Source: G963664835 sp965220775
GTDB lineage: Bacteria; Chloroflexota; UBA6077; FW602-bin22; JBCLEL01
Length of the DNA: 64,000 bases
Direction: 5' to 3'
NCBI GenBank assembly: GCA_965220775.1
Contig: OZ244845.1
Coordinates: forward strand, 3,100,001-3,164,000
The notes under the pieces are model-generated. The model had not been told where the DNA came from, ran no database searches, and saw only the letters and a list, made by a program, of their open reading frames with translations. This document shows, one piece after another, positions 1 through 8,363 of this stretch (position 1 is the first letter of the stretch; every line of letters begins with the position of its first letter). Both the position numbers and the translations under genes were made by a program.

Positions 1-218
1 ATCAGCTCGTCCTCCTCCACCGCCGACAAACGCAATCCCTGTCGCGCGAGTTTCAGCAAATCGTCTATTCTCAGCGTCGATAGCTTCTGCCCGCTCACCA
101 GCCGGCTGACGAATGCCGAGCTCTTGCCAATAGCTTTGGCCAGTTCCTTCTGCGTGATCCTATTTTTCAAAAGATGGTGTTTAAGCAGGTTTTCGAACTG
201 CGAATTACTATCCTTCAC
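1..218 (-). CDS. XRE/Cro-type helix-turn-helix protein, C-terminus cut by window edge
   Basis: The minus strand reads open from a GTG at 218 to the first base of the window, giving 72 residues without a stop. The middle reads ITQKELAKAIGKSSAFVSRL, a classic lambda-repressor-like helix-turn-helix with the recognition helix around SSAFVSRL, followed by LSTLRIDDLLKLA, the usual fourth helix of the fold. This supports a DNA-binding regulator of the XRE class; similar small proteins are often antitoxins or phage-type repressors, but no toxin gene is visible here. The start is uncertain: in-frame GTG 221 and TTG 257 and 272 lie upstream, an in-frame stop sits at 282-284, and none has a convincing ribosome site. 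A promoter and palindromes lie at 326-388, suggesting autoregulation. Confidence 0.75.
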   Translation of the reverse strand, partial: MKDSNSQFENLLKHHLLKNRITQKELAKAIGKSSAFVSRLVSGQKLSTLRIDDLLKLARQGLRLSAVEEDEL

Positions 219-325
219 CACACCACACCCGCCAGGCAGATTTCTCCGAGATAACAATCCATCACTAACCAATCCCGCAATTCATTAACCTCTTTATCAA
301 AAAATGTGCGTCGAATGTGAAAGAG

Positions 326-356
326 TTTTGCACAAAATGGGTGCATTCATTGCACC
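326..356. promoter_or_regulatory. Palindromic operator candidates around the XRE promoter
   Basis: GGTGCA-TTCAT-TGCACC (340-356) is a perfect 6-bp inverted repeat just downstream of the -10 box. TTTTG-CA-CAAAA (326-337) is a second palindrome, and GTGCAAAA recurs over the -35 box (381-388). All share a TGCA core, as expected of a dimeric repressor site that overlaps its own promoter. That the XRE protein binds here is inference. Confidence 0.4.
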
Positions 357-357
357 A

Positions 358-386
358 ATAATATATACACCTTTACGTTAGTGCAA
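358..386 (-). promoter_or_regulatory. Sigma-70-type promoter reading toward the XRE gene
   Basis: On the minus strand TTGCAC (386-381) and TATTAT (363-358) are separated by 17 bases, a near-consensus vegetative promoter in an AT-rich stretch. It points at the XRE gene starting at 218, leaving a leader of roughly 130 bases. Confidence 0.5.
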
Positions 387-408
387 AAACATACCAGATA
401 TTGTATGG

Positions 409-905
409 GTTCAGATTAGGGGTACCTGCTCCGTATGGGCGTAATATCGCACCAATCGCCCATACCGGCTGCCGCCGGCACACCAAGGTATGAAAATCGG
501 AGGCGCTGGTTGATGGAAGAGTTCGAGCGTCGTTGGCGTCGCACGTGCCTCCGCTGGATTCCGGGCTGGGCGGGAATTACAAGGCTCGCCGGGATGACCG
601 GGGCCCACGTTGGTGACGGGAACCATCTATTTTCCTACCAATGAGGGTCTGCCACAGGCTAGGACGTCTGATCGGCGAAAGCCAGCAAAGGGTTGCGAGG
701 GCGAAGCCATTGCCGGGGGATGTGGGGGAGTCCCCCACAACAACGATACCCCTTCTCTTGGCCAGGGGGATGAGGTTGACCAGCTCGCGGATTTGACATC
801 GCATAGGTTGGAAGTCACCCCTTGACCGCCGACTGAGGTCTCGAATGGCGACTGGGCCTTTCCAGTTCACGGGGATGAAGGAGAGAAATACGCCCGAATC
901 TGAAC
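409..905. repeat. MITE-like element, copy 1, carrying an internal insertion
   Basis: This segment matches 40817-41095 over almost its whole length. Both copies start with GTTCAGATT and end with AATCTGAAC, so the element has terminal inverted repeats. Copy 1 is longer than copy 2 for two reasons: a 186-bp insertion at 457-642, and an extra stretch of about 40 bases near 728-768. No open frame is convincingly conserved as protein between the copies. No clear target duplication flanks copy 1. Together with the operator region it fills the gap between the XRE and methyltransferase genes. Confidence 0.7.
457..642. repeat. Nested hairpin-repeat unit inserted in the MITE-like element
   Basis: The direct repeat ACCAAT stands at both boundaries (451-456 and 637-642), and the sister element has a single ACCAAT at 40860-40865, so that copy preserves the empty site. 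The insert is one unit, in reverse orientation, of the tandem repeats at 8.6-8.9 kb and 58.9-59.4 kb: it carries the TACCGGCTGCCGCCGGCA hairpin (467-484) and ends in the same flank seen between units elsewhere. Confidence 0.7.
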
Positions 906-950
906 TGTTGCCCGAAATTATCAAGAGTAACGCTATCGAAGGAGCGCACG

Positions 951-1745
951 TTGCTCAATAACTCCAATATTCAGCTGTCCCCTAGCGAAATCTGGTCAAT
1001 CTCTGACAGGCTCGAGCGGTGGAGTCGGTTGATGGAGTGGTTCTCTCCAAAGCCCGGCGATCGGATCCTTGACGTCGGGTTTGGTCAGGGACAGCCTCTC
1101 AGGTTCATTTCCCATCGAGTTTCGCCGAACGGCTGGGCAATAGGCGTCGAGCCCGAACTTGGGAAGGTAGTCGCACTCACCGAAGATGCTACGCCGGAAG
1201 GATCAGTGAATCCCGTTGGACTAGTGACAGACGCGCAGGCACTTCCATTCGCCGAAGGAACATTCGACGGAGTTCTTTGCGTAAACGTGTTGGAAGCAGT
1301 GATAAATCGGACGCGAGCGGTCAACGAAATGCGACGTGTGCTGAAAGCCGGCGGCCGACTTCTCCTGGCGCACGACGACCATGAAAGCCAGGTTTATGCC
1401 TGTTCCGACCGGGAACTTTGTCGGCGGGTCGTACGCGCCTACGCCGAGTCTACCTTCAAGAGCTACGCCGCTTCCGATGGTCAGATGGGCCGAAGAATCT
1501 GGGGGTTGTTTCGTGCCGCAGGATTCGTTGACACCAAGCTGAGAGTTCTGCCGCTAATCAACACAGAGTACCGGGAGCCCCTCTTGGGTTGGACGCACGC
1601 CCAATTCTCAGCCGAACTCGTCTCCGGGGTGAGCGATCTAACCCAGCAGGAGATTGAGCGATGGCAGGCCGACCTCGCAAAATCAGGCGAAAGGGGAGAG
1701 TATATATACTGCCTAAATCTCTACGTCTGCCTGGGCCGGAAGTGA
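951..1745 (+). CDS. Class I SAM-dependent methyltransferase
   Basis: 264 residues. The glycine-rich SAM loop ILDVGFGQGQ lies at residues 39-48, an acidic motif II residue follows in GVEPE, and the FDGVLCVNVLEAV strand and RRVLKAGGRLLLA complete a Rossmann-type methyltransferase of the UbiE/Methyltransf_11 group. The C-terminal 100 residues are variable and probably shape the substrate pocket; the substrate cannot be told. The TTG start is chosen because GGAG (941-944) precedes it by six bases. The gene stands alone: the MITE-like element ends just upstream and the next gene is on the other strand. Confidence 0.8.
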   Translation: MLNNSNIQLSPSEIWSISDRLERWSRLMEWFSPKPGDRILDVGFGQGQPLRFISHRVSPNGWAIGVEPELGKVVALTEDATPEGSVNPVGLVTDAQALPFAEGTFDGVLCVNVLEAVINRTRAVNEMRRVLKAGGRLLLAHDDHESQVYACSDRELCRRVVRAYAESTFKSYAASDGQMGRRIWGLFRAAGFVDTKLRVLPLINTEYREPLLGWTHAQFSAELVSGVSDLTQQEIERWQADLAKSGERGEYIYCLNLYVCLGRK

Positions 1746-1792
1746 CCGATTAGTGATGCGTTGGCATCGTCTAGGTGAACTACGCCGACCAA

Positions 1793-2383
1793 CTAGCGGT
1801 TTCCCAAAACAATGTAAGCCTCACGCAATCGCTGTAACCCGGTGAAAATCTCTAACACTATGAACACATAGATCAGCGGCAATAAGAAGCTCGTCAGCGC
1901 GATCATCAAGCTCAGAAGAATGAACCCTTCGGTCCTTTCCAACAGGCCGGCCTGGTAATAAAATGCCTTATCGCTCCGTTTCTCTGACAGCGCTCCGACC
2001 ACCAAGAACACAACGTTCGAAAATATTATCGCTCCCAGCAACCCGATGATCGCCATTCGAGAATCGGGAAACCGCAGGGCGAGTCCAGCCAGCACGACAA
2101 ACTCGACGATACGGTCGAACGTGATATCCAGGACCGTTCCCCACGCCGATTGCCTGCCGGCCCGCCTCGCCAGCGTCCCGTCCACGGCATCCAAGTAGCC
2201 AGACAGCCACAGCAACCCGATGGCCGCCGGCCCATGGCCCAGTGCAACCGAAAGACCACCGGCCAGTCCAATGACGAACGCCGCCAGCGTAAGCTGTGTC
2301 GGCGTGACGCCGATGCGCTCGGCAACCGCCGCGCCGGCCTCGAAAGCCGGCTGAACGTACCGGCGGGCGTGCGTGTCTAACAA
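1793..2383 (-). CDS. CDP-alcohol phosphatidyltransferase family membrane protein
   Basis: 196 residues with several hydrophobic segments. The family signature is complete: D65-x2-D68-G69-x2-A72-R73-x8-G82-x3-D86-x3-D90, the metal-binding and catalytic residues that transfer a phosphatidyl group from a CDP-lipid to an alcohol. Members include phosphatidylglycerophosphate, phosphatidylinositol-phosphate and archaetidyl-type synthases; the acceptor here is not evident. A second, clearly different family member lies at 22303-22923. The start ATG at 2383 precedes a typical N-terminal amphipathic region. It is a single gene in an otherwise plus-strand neighbourhood. Confidence 0.85.
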   Translation of the reverse strand: MLDTHARRYVQPAFEAGAAVAERIGVTPTQLTLAAFVIGLAGGLSVALGHGPAAIGLLWLSGYLDAVDGTLARRAGRQSAWGTVLDITFDRIVEFVVLAGLALRFPDSRMAIIGLLGAIIFSNVVFLVVGALSEKRSDKAFYYQAGLLERTEGFILLSLMIALTSFLLPLIYVFIVLEIFTGLQRLREAYIVLGNR

Positions 2384-2626
2384 ATGAAGCTTCTCCTATC
2401 GCCGGATTCTATATATTGACCGGCGTCACGGCCTGAAACGCCGCTTGCCAATAGCCTACCTTGGCCCCGGGATTTCCACGGCCTGTCGAACGCGACACAA
2501 CCCCGTCGACGATTCCAAATGGCCCCCCAATTGGTTATCCGGCCGAACTAACGGTAAGCTATTCTGTGAAGGAAACTCGTGTCAACCGGAGGAAGCTCGT
2601 CATAACCAGAGCGAGAGGTGACCAAT

Positions 2627-4414
2627 ATGAGTACGGTATCTAGCAATGTAGGATCGAATCCCTCTTTAGTACGGGCCGGCTCTCTTGAGGAACTTCGACA
2701 ACGTGGGTTCGTTACCGTCTCTAGCGGCCGCCACGGAGTCGTCGTCTTCTGGCACGAAGGAACTCCCTACGCCGTCGACAACCGCTGCCCGCACATGGGA
2801 TTCCCGCTCAGCCGCGGCACTATTCGCGACGGCGTCCTCACCTGTCACTGGCACCACGCCCGCTTTGACTTGCAAAGCGGCGGAACGTTCGACCCGTTTG
2901 CCGATGACGTGCCCGCCTATCGGGTCGAGGTAAGGGATGGCGAAATTTGGGTGGACACGAGTGTGGATGCCAGAAATCTTGAATCGCGTTGGCGTGCGCG
3001 GTTGCAAGATGGACAGGAGCAAAACCTGTCGCTCGTCACCGCGAAGAGCATTTTGGCCCTGCGCGGGCTCGATGTGTCCCCGAGTGAGATTCTCCTGACC
3101 GGTGGCCTCCACGGCACTCGCTACCGTCGGGACGGCTGGGGACCAGGTCTGACCATCATGACTGCACTGGCGAACGTCCTAGGCGATTTGAGCCCCGATC
3201 ACCAGTCCTTGGCCCTTTACCACGGCCTCGTCCAAGTAGCTCGCGATACCGCCGGCCAACAACCTCGCTTCAACCTGGATCCGCTACCTGAGCTCAAGGC
3301 TCCTCTGCCTCGCCTGACTCAATGGTACCGAGAATTCATCGACGTACGCCACTCAAATGGCGCCGAACGCTGTCTACGCAGCGCTGTGGCTCTAAATGCG
3401 TCGGCTTCGGAAGTCGCCGCGATGATGGGCGCTGCCGCCACCGATCACCCGTTCATCAATGGCGGACATTCGCTCGACTTCACCAACAAGGCATTTGAAA
3501 TACTCGACCAGATCGGCTGGCAACACGCCGAAACCGTACTCCCTAGTCTCGTGAATCAGACCGCCGCTGCCTCCCGAAATGAGGAAAGCTCTGCCTGGAG
3601 ACACCCGGTTGATCTGATAGAGATCCTCCGTACTGCGCAGGACCAGCTATCCATCAATGTCTCATCCAACGGCAAGGCAAGCGCGTGGAATGACTTCGAC
3701 GCCACTGTCGAGGCAGTCCTGGCCGACGATCCAGCATCCGGCACCCAATCAATGCTTCACGCATTCGCGCAGGGCGCCTCCCCCCTCGAAGTGAGCCAGG
3801 CGCTATGCTACGCCGCTGCGCTTCGGATAGCCAGGTTCCACACTAGCAACGAGTTCGGCGATTGGATCTCGGTGCTTCATACCTTCACTTACTGTAACGC
3901 ATTAGACCACCTGCTGAGAAGGGCCCAGACGGCCGAGTTAGCGCGGGGACTCCTGGCAGGCTCCATGGCCGTGTACTTGGACCGCTTTCTGAACACGCCC
4001 CCTCAACGACTGCCCGACGCTCGCAGCGTCCAAACCGAGCCGGATGACGCTGACGAACTCCTCGATCGTTTGCTGGACCTCACGAATCGCCAACACGAGG
4101 TGGAGGCCGCGGCGTCTGTTGTGTACCGTTATCTTTCGCTTGGACACGACGACCGGCGATTGATCCAGACATTGGGATATGTATTACTCCGTGAGGACGC
4201 CGAATTCCATTCCTACCAAATGTTCGAAGCCGGCGTCCGGCAATACCACCTGCTGAAAGCCAGCCGGCCGGAAGCTGCGCGCCACGTATTGGTGGCGGTC
4301 GCGCGATACCTCGCCGCACACTCGCCCACTGATCGCGCGATGAATCAGACGTACACCATCGCCGCACGCCTACACAGAGGCGACGAGCTGTACAAAGCTC
4401 CTGACGAGGAGTAA
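2627..4414 (+). CDS. Rieske [2Fe-2S] protein with a large helical C-terminal domain
   Basis: 595 residues from the chosen ATG. GAGAGG (2613-2618) lies eight bases before it, so an in-frame GTG at 2618 is less likely. The N-terminal 110 residues form a Rieske-type ferredoxin domain with ligands C54-x-H56 (RCPHMG) and C73-x2-H76 (CHWHH), closer to stand-alone ferredoxin or NirD-like domains than to ring-hydroxylating oxygenase N-termini. The remaining ~480 residues are predicted from sequence to be mostly alpha-helical, with conserved-looking histidine patches such as DHPFINGGHSLDF, RFHTSNEFGDW and REDAEFHSYQMFEAG. I do not recognise this domain with confidence; it recalls questin-oxidase-like helical proteins. 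The gene is monocistronic. Confidence 0.75.
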   Translation: MSTVSSNVGSNPSLVRAGSLEELRQRGFVTVSSGRHGVVVFWHEGTPYAVDNRCPHMGFPLSRGTIRDGVLTCHWHHARFDLQSGGTFDPFADDVPAYRVEVRDGEIWVDTSVDARNLESRWRARLQDGQEQNLSLVTAKSILALRGLDVSPSEILLTGGLHGTRYRRDGWGPGLTIMTALANVLGDLSPDHQSLALYHGLVQVARDTAGQQPRFNLDPLPELKAPLPRLTQWYREFIDVRHSNGAERCLRSAVALNASASEVAAMMGAAATDHPFINGGHSLDFTNKAFEILDQIGWQHAETVLPSLVNQTAAASRNEESSAWRHPVDLIEILRTAQDQLSINVSSNGKASAWNDFDATVEAVLADDPASGTQSMLHAFAQGASPLEVSQALCYAAALRIARFHTSNEFGDWISVLHTFTYCNALDHLLRRAQTAELARGLLAGSMAVYLDRFLNTPPQRLPDARSVQTEPDDADELLDRLLDLTNRQHEVEAAASVVYRYLSLGHDDRRLIQTLGYVLLREDAEFHSYQMFEAGVRQYHLLKASRPEAARHVLVAVARYLAAHSPTDRAMNQTYTIAARLHRGDELYKAPDEE

Positions 4415-5093
4415 CCTGACTCACCGCATCTAGGTAGCGTATGCCCAACAGATTGCGACCATCGGCGCGGGCACTGCTTGCCAACGGTGCCGATCTTCGC
4501 CCGGCAAGATCGGCGATGACCACGGTTGGCGACTTCGATCCGAGGGTTGTCATTGAGGTCCTGGCACGAACGCAAGTCCCGGACTCCGATCCGGGATAGC
4601 CTCCGGCACTGACTCTCGCCGCCAATCCTGCAAACCGGCGTTCACGATCATTCGCCTCCACCGTAACTTGTATGTTGCGAACGTCTCACGAATGGTCCAA
4701 TTGTGGGGTGTCGGTGTGGGGAATGTAGCGCGGGGGTTTGTCTCCCGCCAAAAGCAGGCCGGCGGCCAACCAGTGGCCCAATTTTCATCCTCTTACGTGG
4801 CCTCGCCAAGGCCATAGATCACTCAGGCGAAAGCTTGCCCAGTACCCCGAAACGGGGCCGGAATCCAAGGGGCCGAGGGGTGGCGCAAATGGCTCCCAAA
4901 CGTCTCCAACGCCCAGCCACCCTTGCTTGTGACTCGGCGTGCCGGCGCCGGCCGGCATGAGCGATTCCTATCAATTGACAACCGTCACTTCGCTGATAAC
5001 ATCTTCGCCACCAGGCAATACGCCGCTATGTCGATCCGGAGACTCACCGATGGCTAAGTTTCCACGCAGAAGATTCAACCACGAAGCCGGCGA
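4415..5093. repeat. Non-coding gap with hairpin repeats
   Basis: The 680-bp gap has no supportable gene. It contains a family-D hairpin (TCCCGG-ACTCCGA-TCCGGGA, 4577-4596), a family-C hairpin (4730-4748, loop TTTGT) and a family-F block (about 4784-4860) with GGCCTCGCCAAGGCC, followed by a degenerate family-D stem near 4838. The same blocks recur at 12.5, 28.7 and 37.2 kb. Confidence 0.7.
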
Positions 5094-6416
5094 ATGACCC
5101 AACAACGTAGACCCACCAGACAGTCCGAGTATCGCCGGCGCGCCAAGCGCGTCTTCGGCGGCGGCGCTCTGTCACTGTGGTCGTTCCCAGACGAGTACAA
5201 CGTAATCCTCGATAGAGGCGAAGGCAGCCACGTATGGGACGTCGATGGTCGAGAGTACATCGACTACCACCTGGGCTCCGGCCCGCTGCTCTTGGGACAT
5301 CGCCGGCCCGAAGTGGACGAAGCAGTCGCCCGGCAGTTGGAACGCGGCTCGACGTTCAACTTCATGCATCCGGCGGTGATCGAGCTCGCCGAATCGGTGG
5401 TCGAAGCGGTCCCCTGCGCTGAAACCGTCAAATTCGTCAGCACCGGCACCGAGGCCACCATGTACGCTTTGCGCCTGGCTCGCAGCTTCACCGGCCGATC
5501 CAAGATACTGAAGTTCGCCGGCGCACTCCATGGAGGCAACGACTACGCCGCCCAAAGCACATTTCCCCACGGCACAATCGACTATCCCAAGCCGGTGCCG
5601 GACAGCGGCGGGATCCCCGAGGCCGTTACAGCTACCGTCTTGATAAGCGAATTCAACAACCTGGCCCGGACCGAACAAATCGTGATGGAGAATAAAGCGG
5701 ATTTGGCCGGCATCATCGTCGAGCCATTGCAGCGCGCTCTTACACCAGCCCCCGGATTTTTGAGCGGTCTGCGAAGGATTGCCGACCGCACCGGCTCGGT
5801 CCTGATCTTCGATGAGATCGTCACCGGGTTCCGGCTTGCCTACGGCGGCGCACAGGAGCGATACGAAGTCCAACCCGACATCGCCGTCTTTGGCAAAGCC
5901 CTGGCCAGTGGATTCCCGGTGGCGGCGATTGCCGGCCGTGCCGACATCACGGAGGTCTCCGGTCCCAAGCACCGAGGCAAGCCCACTTACTCCTGGATAA
6001 GTGGGACCTTCAACGGCAATCCCATTGGAACCGTAGCTGGCCTGGCCGGATTGGAAATATTGAGACAGCCGGGAGTCTACGACCGCCTCCATAGCATCGG
6101 CAACGCGCTGCGGGATGGACTGAACAATCTCGGTCACGAGCTGGGCATTCCCCTCCAAGCTGTGGGCGACGGCCCGCTGTTGCAGGTATTCTTCACCGCA
6201 AATCCGATCAACCGCCACGTCGACACTATGGAAGCCGACACCGGGCTTGCCGCCCAATTTGGCTTTGGGTTGATAAAGCGCGGCATTCTTGTCAATCCCG
6301 GACAGAAAATGTACTTATCTCTCGCGCACACCGACGACGATATCGGCACAACGTTGGCAGCCTGTCGAGATGCACTCAAGGGGCTATCGCCTGGGACACG
6401 GAGCAATACCGAATGA
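5094..6416 (+). CDS. Class III PLP-dependent aminotransferase, glutamate-1-semialdehyde aminomutase-like
   Basis: 440 residues. Fold-type I features are clear: STGTEATMYALRLAR at 116-130 binds the PLP phosphate, FDEIVTGFR holds the pyridine-nitrogen aspartate D240, and K268 in FGKALASGFP is the Schiff-base lysine. Overall the protein resembles HemL, but it sits in no heme operon. It overlaps by four bases with a creatininase-family gene, which suggests an amine or amide catabolic role rather than tetrapyrrole synthesis. The substrate is not known. The start ATG follows the non-coding gap and no better upstream start is visible. Confidence 0.85.
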   Translation: MTQQRRPTRQSEYRRRAKRVFGGGALSLWSFPDEYNVILDRGEGSHVWDVDGREYIDYHLGSGPLLLGHRRPEVDEAVARQLERGSTFNFMHPAVIELAESVVEAVPCAETVKFVSTGTEATMYALRLARSFTGRSKILKFAGALHGGNDYAAQSTFPHGTIDYPKPVPDSGGIPEAVTATVLISEFNNLARTEQIVMENKADLAGIIVEPLQRALTPAPGFLSGLRRIADRTGSVLIFDEIVTGFRLAYGGAQERYEVQPDIAVFGKALASGFPVAAIAGRADITEVSGPKHRGKPTYSWISGTFNGNPIGTVAGLAGLEILRQPGVYDRLHSIGNALRDGLNNLGHELGIPLQAVGDGPLLQVFFTANPINRHVDTMEADTGLAAQFGFGLIKRGILVNPGQKMYLSLAHTDDDIGTTLAACRDALKGLSPGTRSNTE

Positions 6417-7207
6417 AATTCCGCTACCAAGACTATACCTGGCCGGAGTTACGAGAAGCGGCGAAGCATAAGCCAGTCTGTGTCGTGCCTTGCGGTACAG
6501 TCGAGCAGCACGGACCGCACCTGCCCCTCTCGGTGGACTTTGTCACCGCCAGCGAGTTCAGTGAGCGAGCTGTGCAGAAAGTATCGCCCAACGCCCTTCT
6601 CCTACCGACCGTACACTATGGCTTCAACGAGCACCACATGGACTTTCCCGGCACCATCGCAATCCCAGGTCAGGACTTCATCAACTACACCGCTAATATT
6701 GGCCTTAGCCTGGTCAGACATGGATTCGACAAGATACTCTACGTGAATGGTCATGGTTCCAATCGACCATTCTTAGAGATCGCCTCACGCGAAGTCTGCA
6801 ACCGAACGGATGCTTTCGCGGCGCTTGTCTCGTGGTGGTCGCTTATCCCCCGCGAGCTTCTAGAGAGCGAGCTTACGTCGGAGTTCCCCGGCGGCGTATC
6901 GCACGCCTGCGAGATGGAAACTTCGGTACTCTTGCATCTCCATCCCGAGCTAGTGGATATGACTAAAGCCGAGCGAGAGCTGGGATTTCCGGCGACCAAC
7001 TACATGTGGCGCGATATAAGATCCAATTCCCCCGTAGTAGTCAACGAGCAATGGAGTCGCCACTCGCGCACCGGCATTCAAGGTGATCCCACGCTGGCAA
7101 CGCCGGAAAAGGGACGAGTCATCGTTGACGGGGTGGTAAACAACCTATCCCAACTGCTCATCGAGCTGAAGGAAAGGGAATACAGGCCCCGGATCGATCA
7201 ACACTGA
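6413..7207 (+). CDS. Creatininase-family amidohydrolase
   Basis: 264 residues. Motifs of the creatininase/MftE fold are present: CGTVEQHGPHLPLSVD (E31, H33, D42 as metal ligands), the NGHGSN loop, and HACEMETS near the C-terminal third supplying a further acidic ligand. Members are metal-dependent cyclic-amide or peptide hydrolases (creatininase, FAPy deformylase-like, MftE). The ATG overlaps the stop of the preceding aminotransferase as ATGA, so the two are translationally coupled and probably act in one pathway. The substrate cannot be inferred from sequence. Confidence 0.85.
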   Translation: MKFRYQDYTWPELREAAKHKPVCVVPCGTVEQHGPHLPLSVDFVTASEFSERAVQKVSPNALLLPTVHYGFNEHHMDFPGTIAIPGQDFINYTANIGLSLVRHGFDKILYVNGHGSNRPFLEIASREVCNRTDAFAALVSWWSLIPRELLESELTSEFPGGVSHACEMETSVLLHLHPELVDMTKAERELGFPATNYMWRDIRSNSPVVVNEQWSRHSRTGIQGDPTLATPEKGRVIVDGVVNNLSQLLIELKEREYRPRIDQH

Positions 7208-7256
7208 CTGATCCAGGCGGTCGTCAGTCAGCGGAGCGCCGATCCCTCAGGCTTCG

Positions 7257-8363
7257 TTAAGGGTTGATCACAAACTGCGTCTTCGGATCGAAGAACAGCA
7301 TCTTACTCATGTCGACGATGACTCCGGTGCGGTCTCCTCGCTCCAACGCCACATCTGGACTGGCGCGTACCGTCAGAGTATCGGGGCCTAACCGCACATA
7401 GGTCAGAGTCTCGTTCCCAAGCGGCTCTATTAAGTCTACCGTCGTCTCTACGCGGGAGTTTGGCGGCTGCCTATCGACTTCCGATTCAATAAATAGGTTT
7501 TCCGGCCGTACTCCGACCGTAACCTCCAGACCAATACGCTGATCCAAGCGACCCACTCGCTCCGGCGGGACCTGCAAGCGAAAGAGCCCAGGAGATTCGA
7601 GAAACAAATGACCATCATCAGCGGCGACCCGAGCGTCCCAAAAGTTCATCCCCGGGCTGCCAATGAACCCGGCAACGAACCTGTTTAACGGGTGATTGTA
7701 CAGCGTTGTCGGTTGCCCCAATTGCTGAAGCTTGCCTTGACTCAATACGGCGATGCGGTCACCCATGGTCATCGCCTCTTGTTGATCATGAGTCACATAG
7801 ATCGTGGTCGCGCGCAACTGCTCGTGCAACTTGAGCAACTCCGATCGTGTTCTAGTGCGCAGCTTCATGTCTAGGTTTGAGAGCGGCTCATCCATCAGGA
7901 ACGCTTCTGGATCTCGTACGATCGCTCGTCCCAAAGCAATTCTCTGGCGTTGCCCGCCGGATAGCTCGCTCGGCTTGCGCGAAAGAAGATCTGCCACCCC
8001 CAACATCATGGCCGCCCGCTGAACCCTCTGCTGGATCTCGATCTTGGGTAGACCGCGGAGCTTCAGAGGATGGCCAATATTATCGAAAGCGGTCATGTGC
8101 GGGTACAGAGCATAGCTCTGGAACACCATAGCCACGTCCCGATCTTTCGGCGCCAGTTCGTCCACCAGGCGATTGCCAATGTAGATGTGACCAGCCGTTG
8201 GTTGCTCGAGGCCGGCAACCAATCGTAACGCCGTTGACTTTCCACAGCCGGATGGTCCGACCATGACCAAGAACTCGCGGTCGTGCACCTCGAGCTCCAT
8301 GTCGTCAACGGCAACGACGTCGCCGAATACCTTGGACACCCGGTCAAAAATTACTCTAGCCAC
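7257..8363 (-). CDS. Sugar-type ABC transporter ATPase (MsmK/UgpC/MalK family)
   Basis: 368 residues. Walker A GPSGCGKST is at 36-44, the Q-loop follows in VFQSYALYPH, the signature LSGGQRQRIALGRAIV is near residue 135, Walker B is FLMDEPLSNLD, and the H-loop is VTHDQQEAM. The C-terminal ~130 residues form the MalK-type TOBE/regulatory domain. Such ATPases energise CUT1 importers of oligosaccharides or glycerol-3-phosphate. No permease or binding protein is adjacent. The importer genes at 59.8-63.1 kb have no ATPase, so this protein could be their shared energy unit (inference). The start is GTG with only a weak AAAGG upstream. Confidence 0.9.
   Translation of the reverse strand: MARVIFDRVSKVFGDVVAVDDMELEVHDREFLVMVGPSGCGKSTALRLVAGLEQPTAGHIYIGNRLVDELAPKDRDVAMVFQSYALYPHMTAFDNIGHPLKLRGLPKIEIQQRVQRAAMMLGVADLLSRKPSELSGGQRQRIALGRAIVRDPEAFLMDEPLSNLDMKLRTRTRSELLKLHEQLRATTIYVTHDQQEAMTMGDRIAVLSQGKLQQLGQPTTLYNHPLNRFVAGFIGSPGMNFWDARVAADDGHLFLESPGLFRLQVPPERVGRLDQRIGLEVTVGVRPENLFIESEVDRQPPNSRVETTVDLIEPLGNETLTYVRLGPDTLTVRASPDVALERGDRTGVIVDMSKMLFFDPKTQFVINP

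Noticed and set aside
577..924. 115-codon minus-strand frame within the MITE-like element
   Set aside because: A partly similar frame exists in copy 2, but the similarity is explained by DNA identity, it is broken by insertions and it has no start signal.
4080..4661. 193-codon open frame on the minus strand
   Set aside because: Half is antisense to the Rieske gene and half lies in repeats; no motif.
5172..6257. 361-codon open frame on the minus strand
   Set aside because: It lies wholly antisense to the aminotransferase gene, has no recognisable motifs and follows from codon bias of the real gene.
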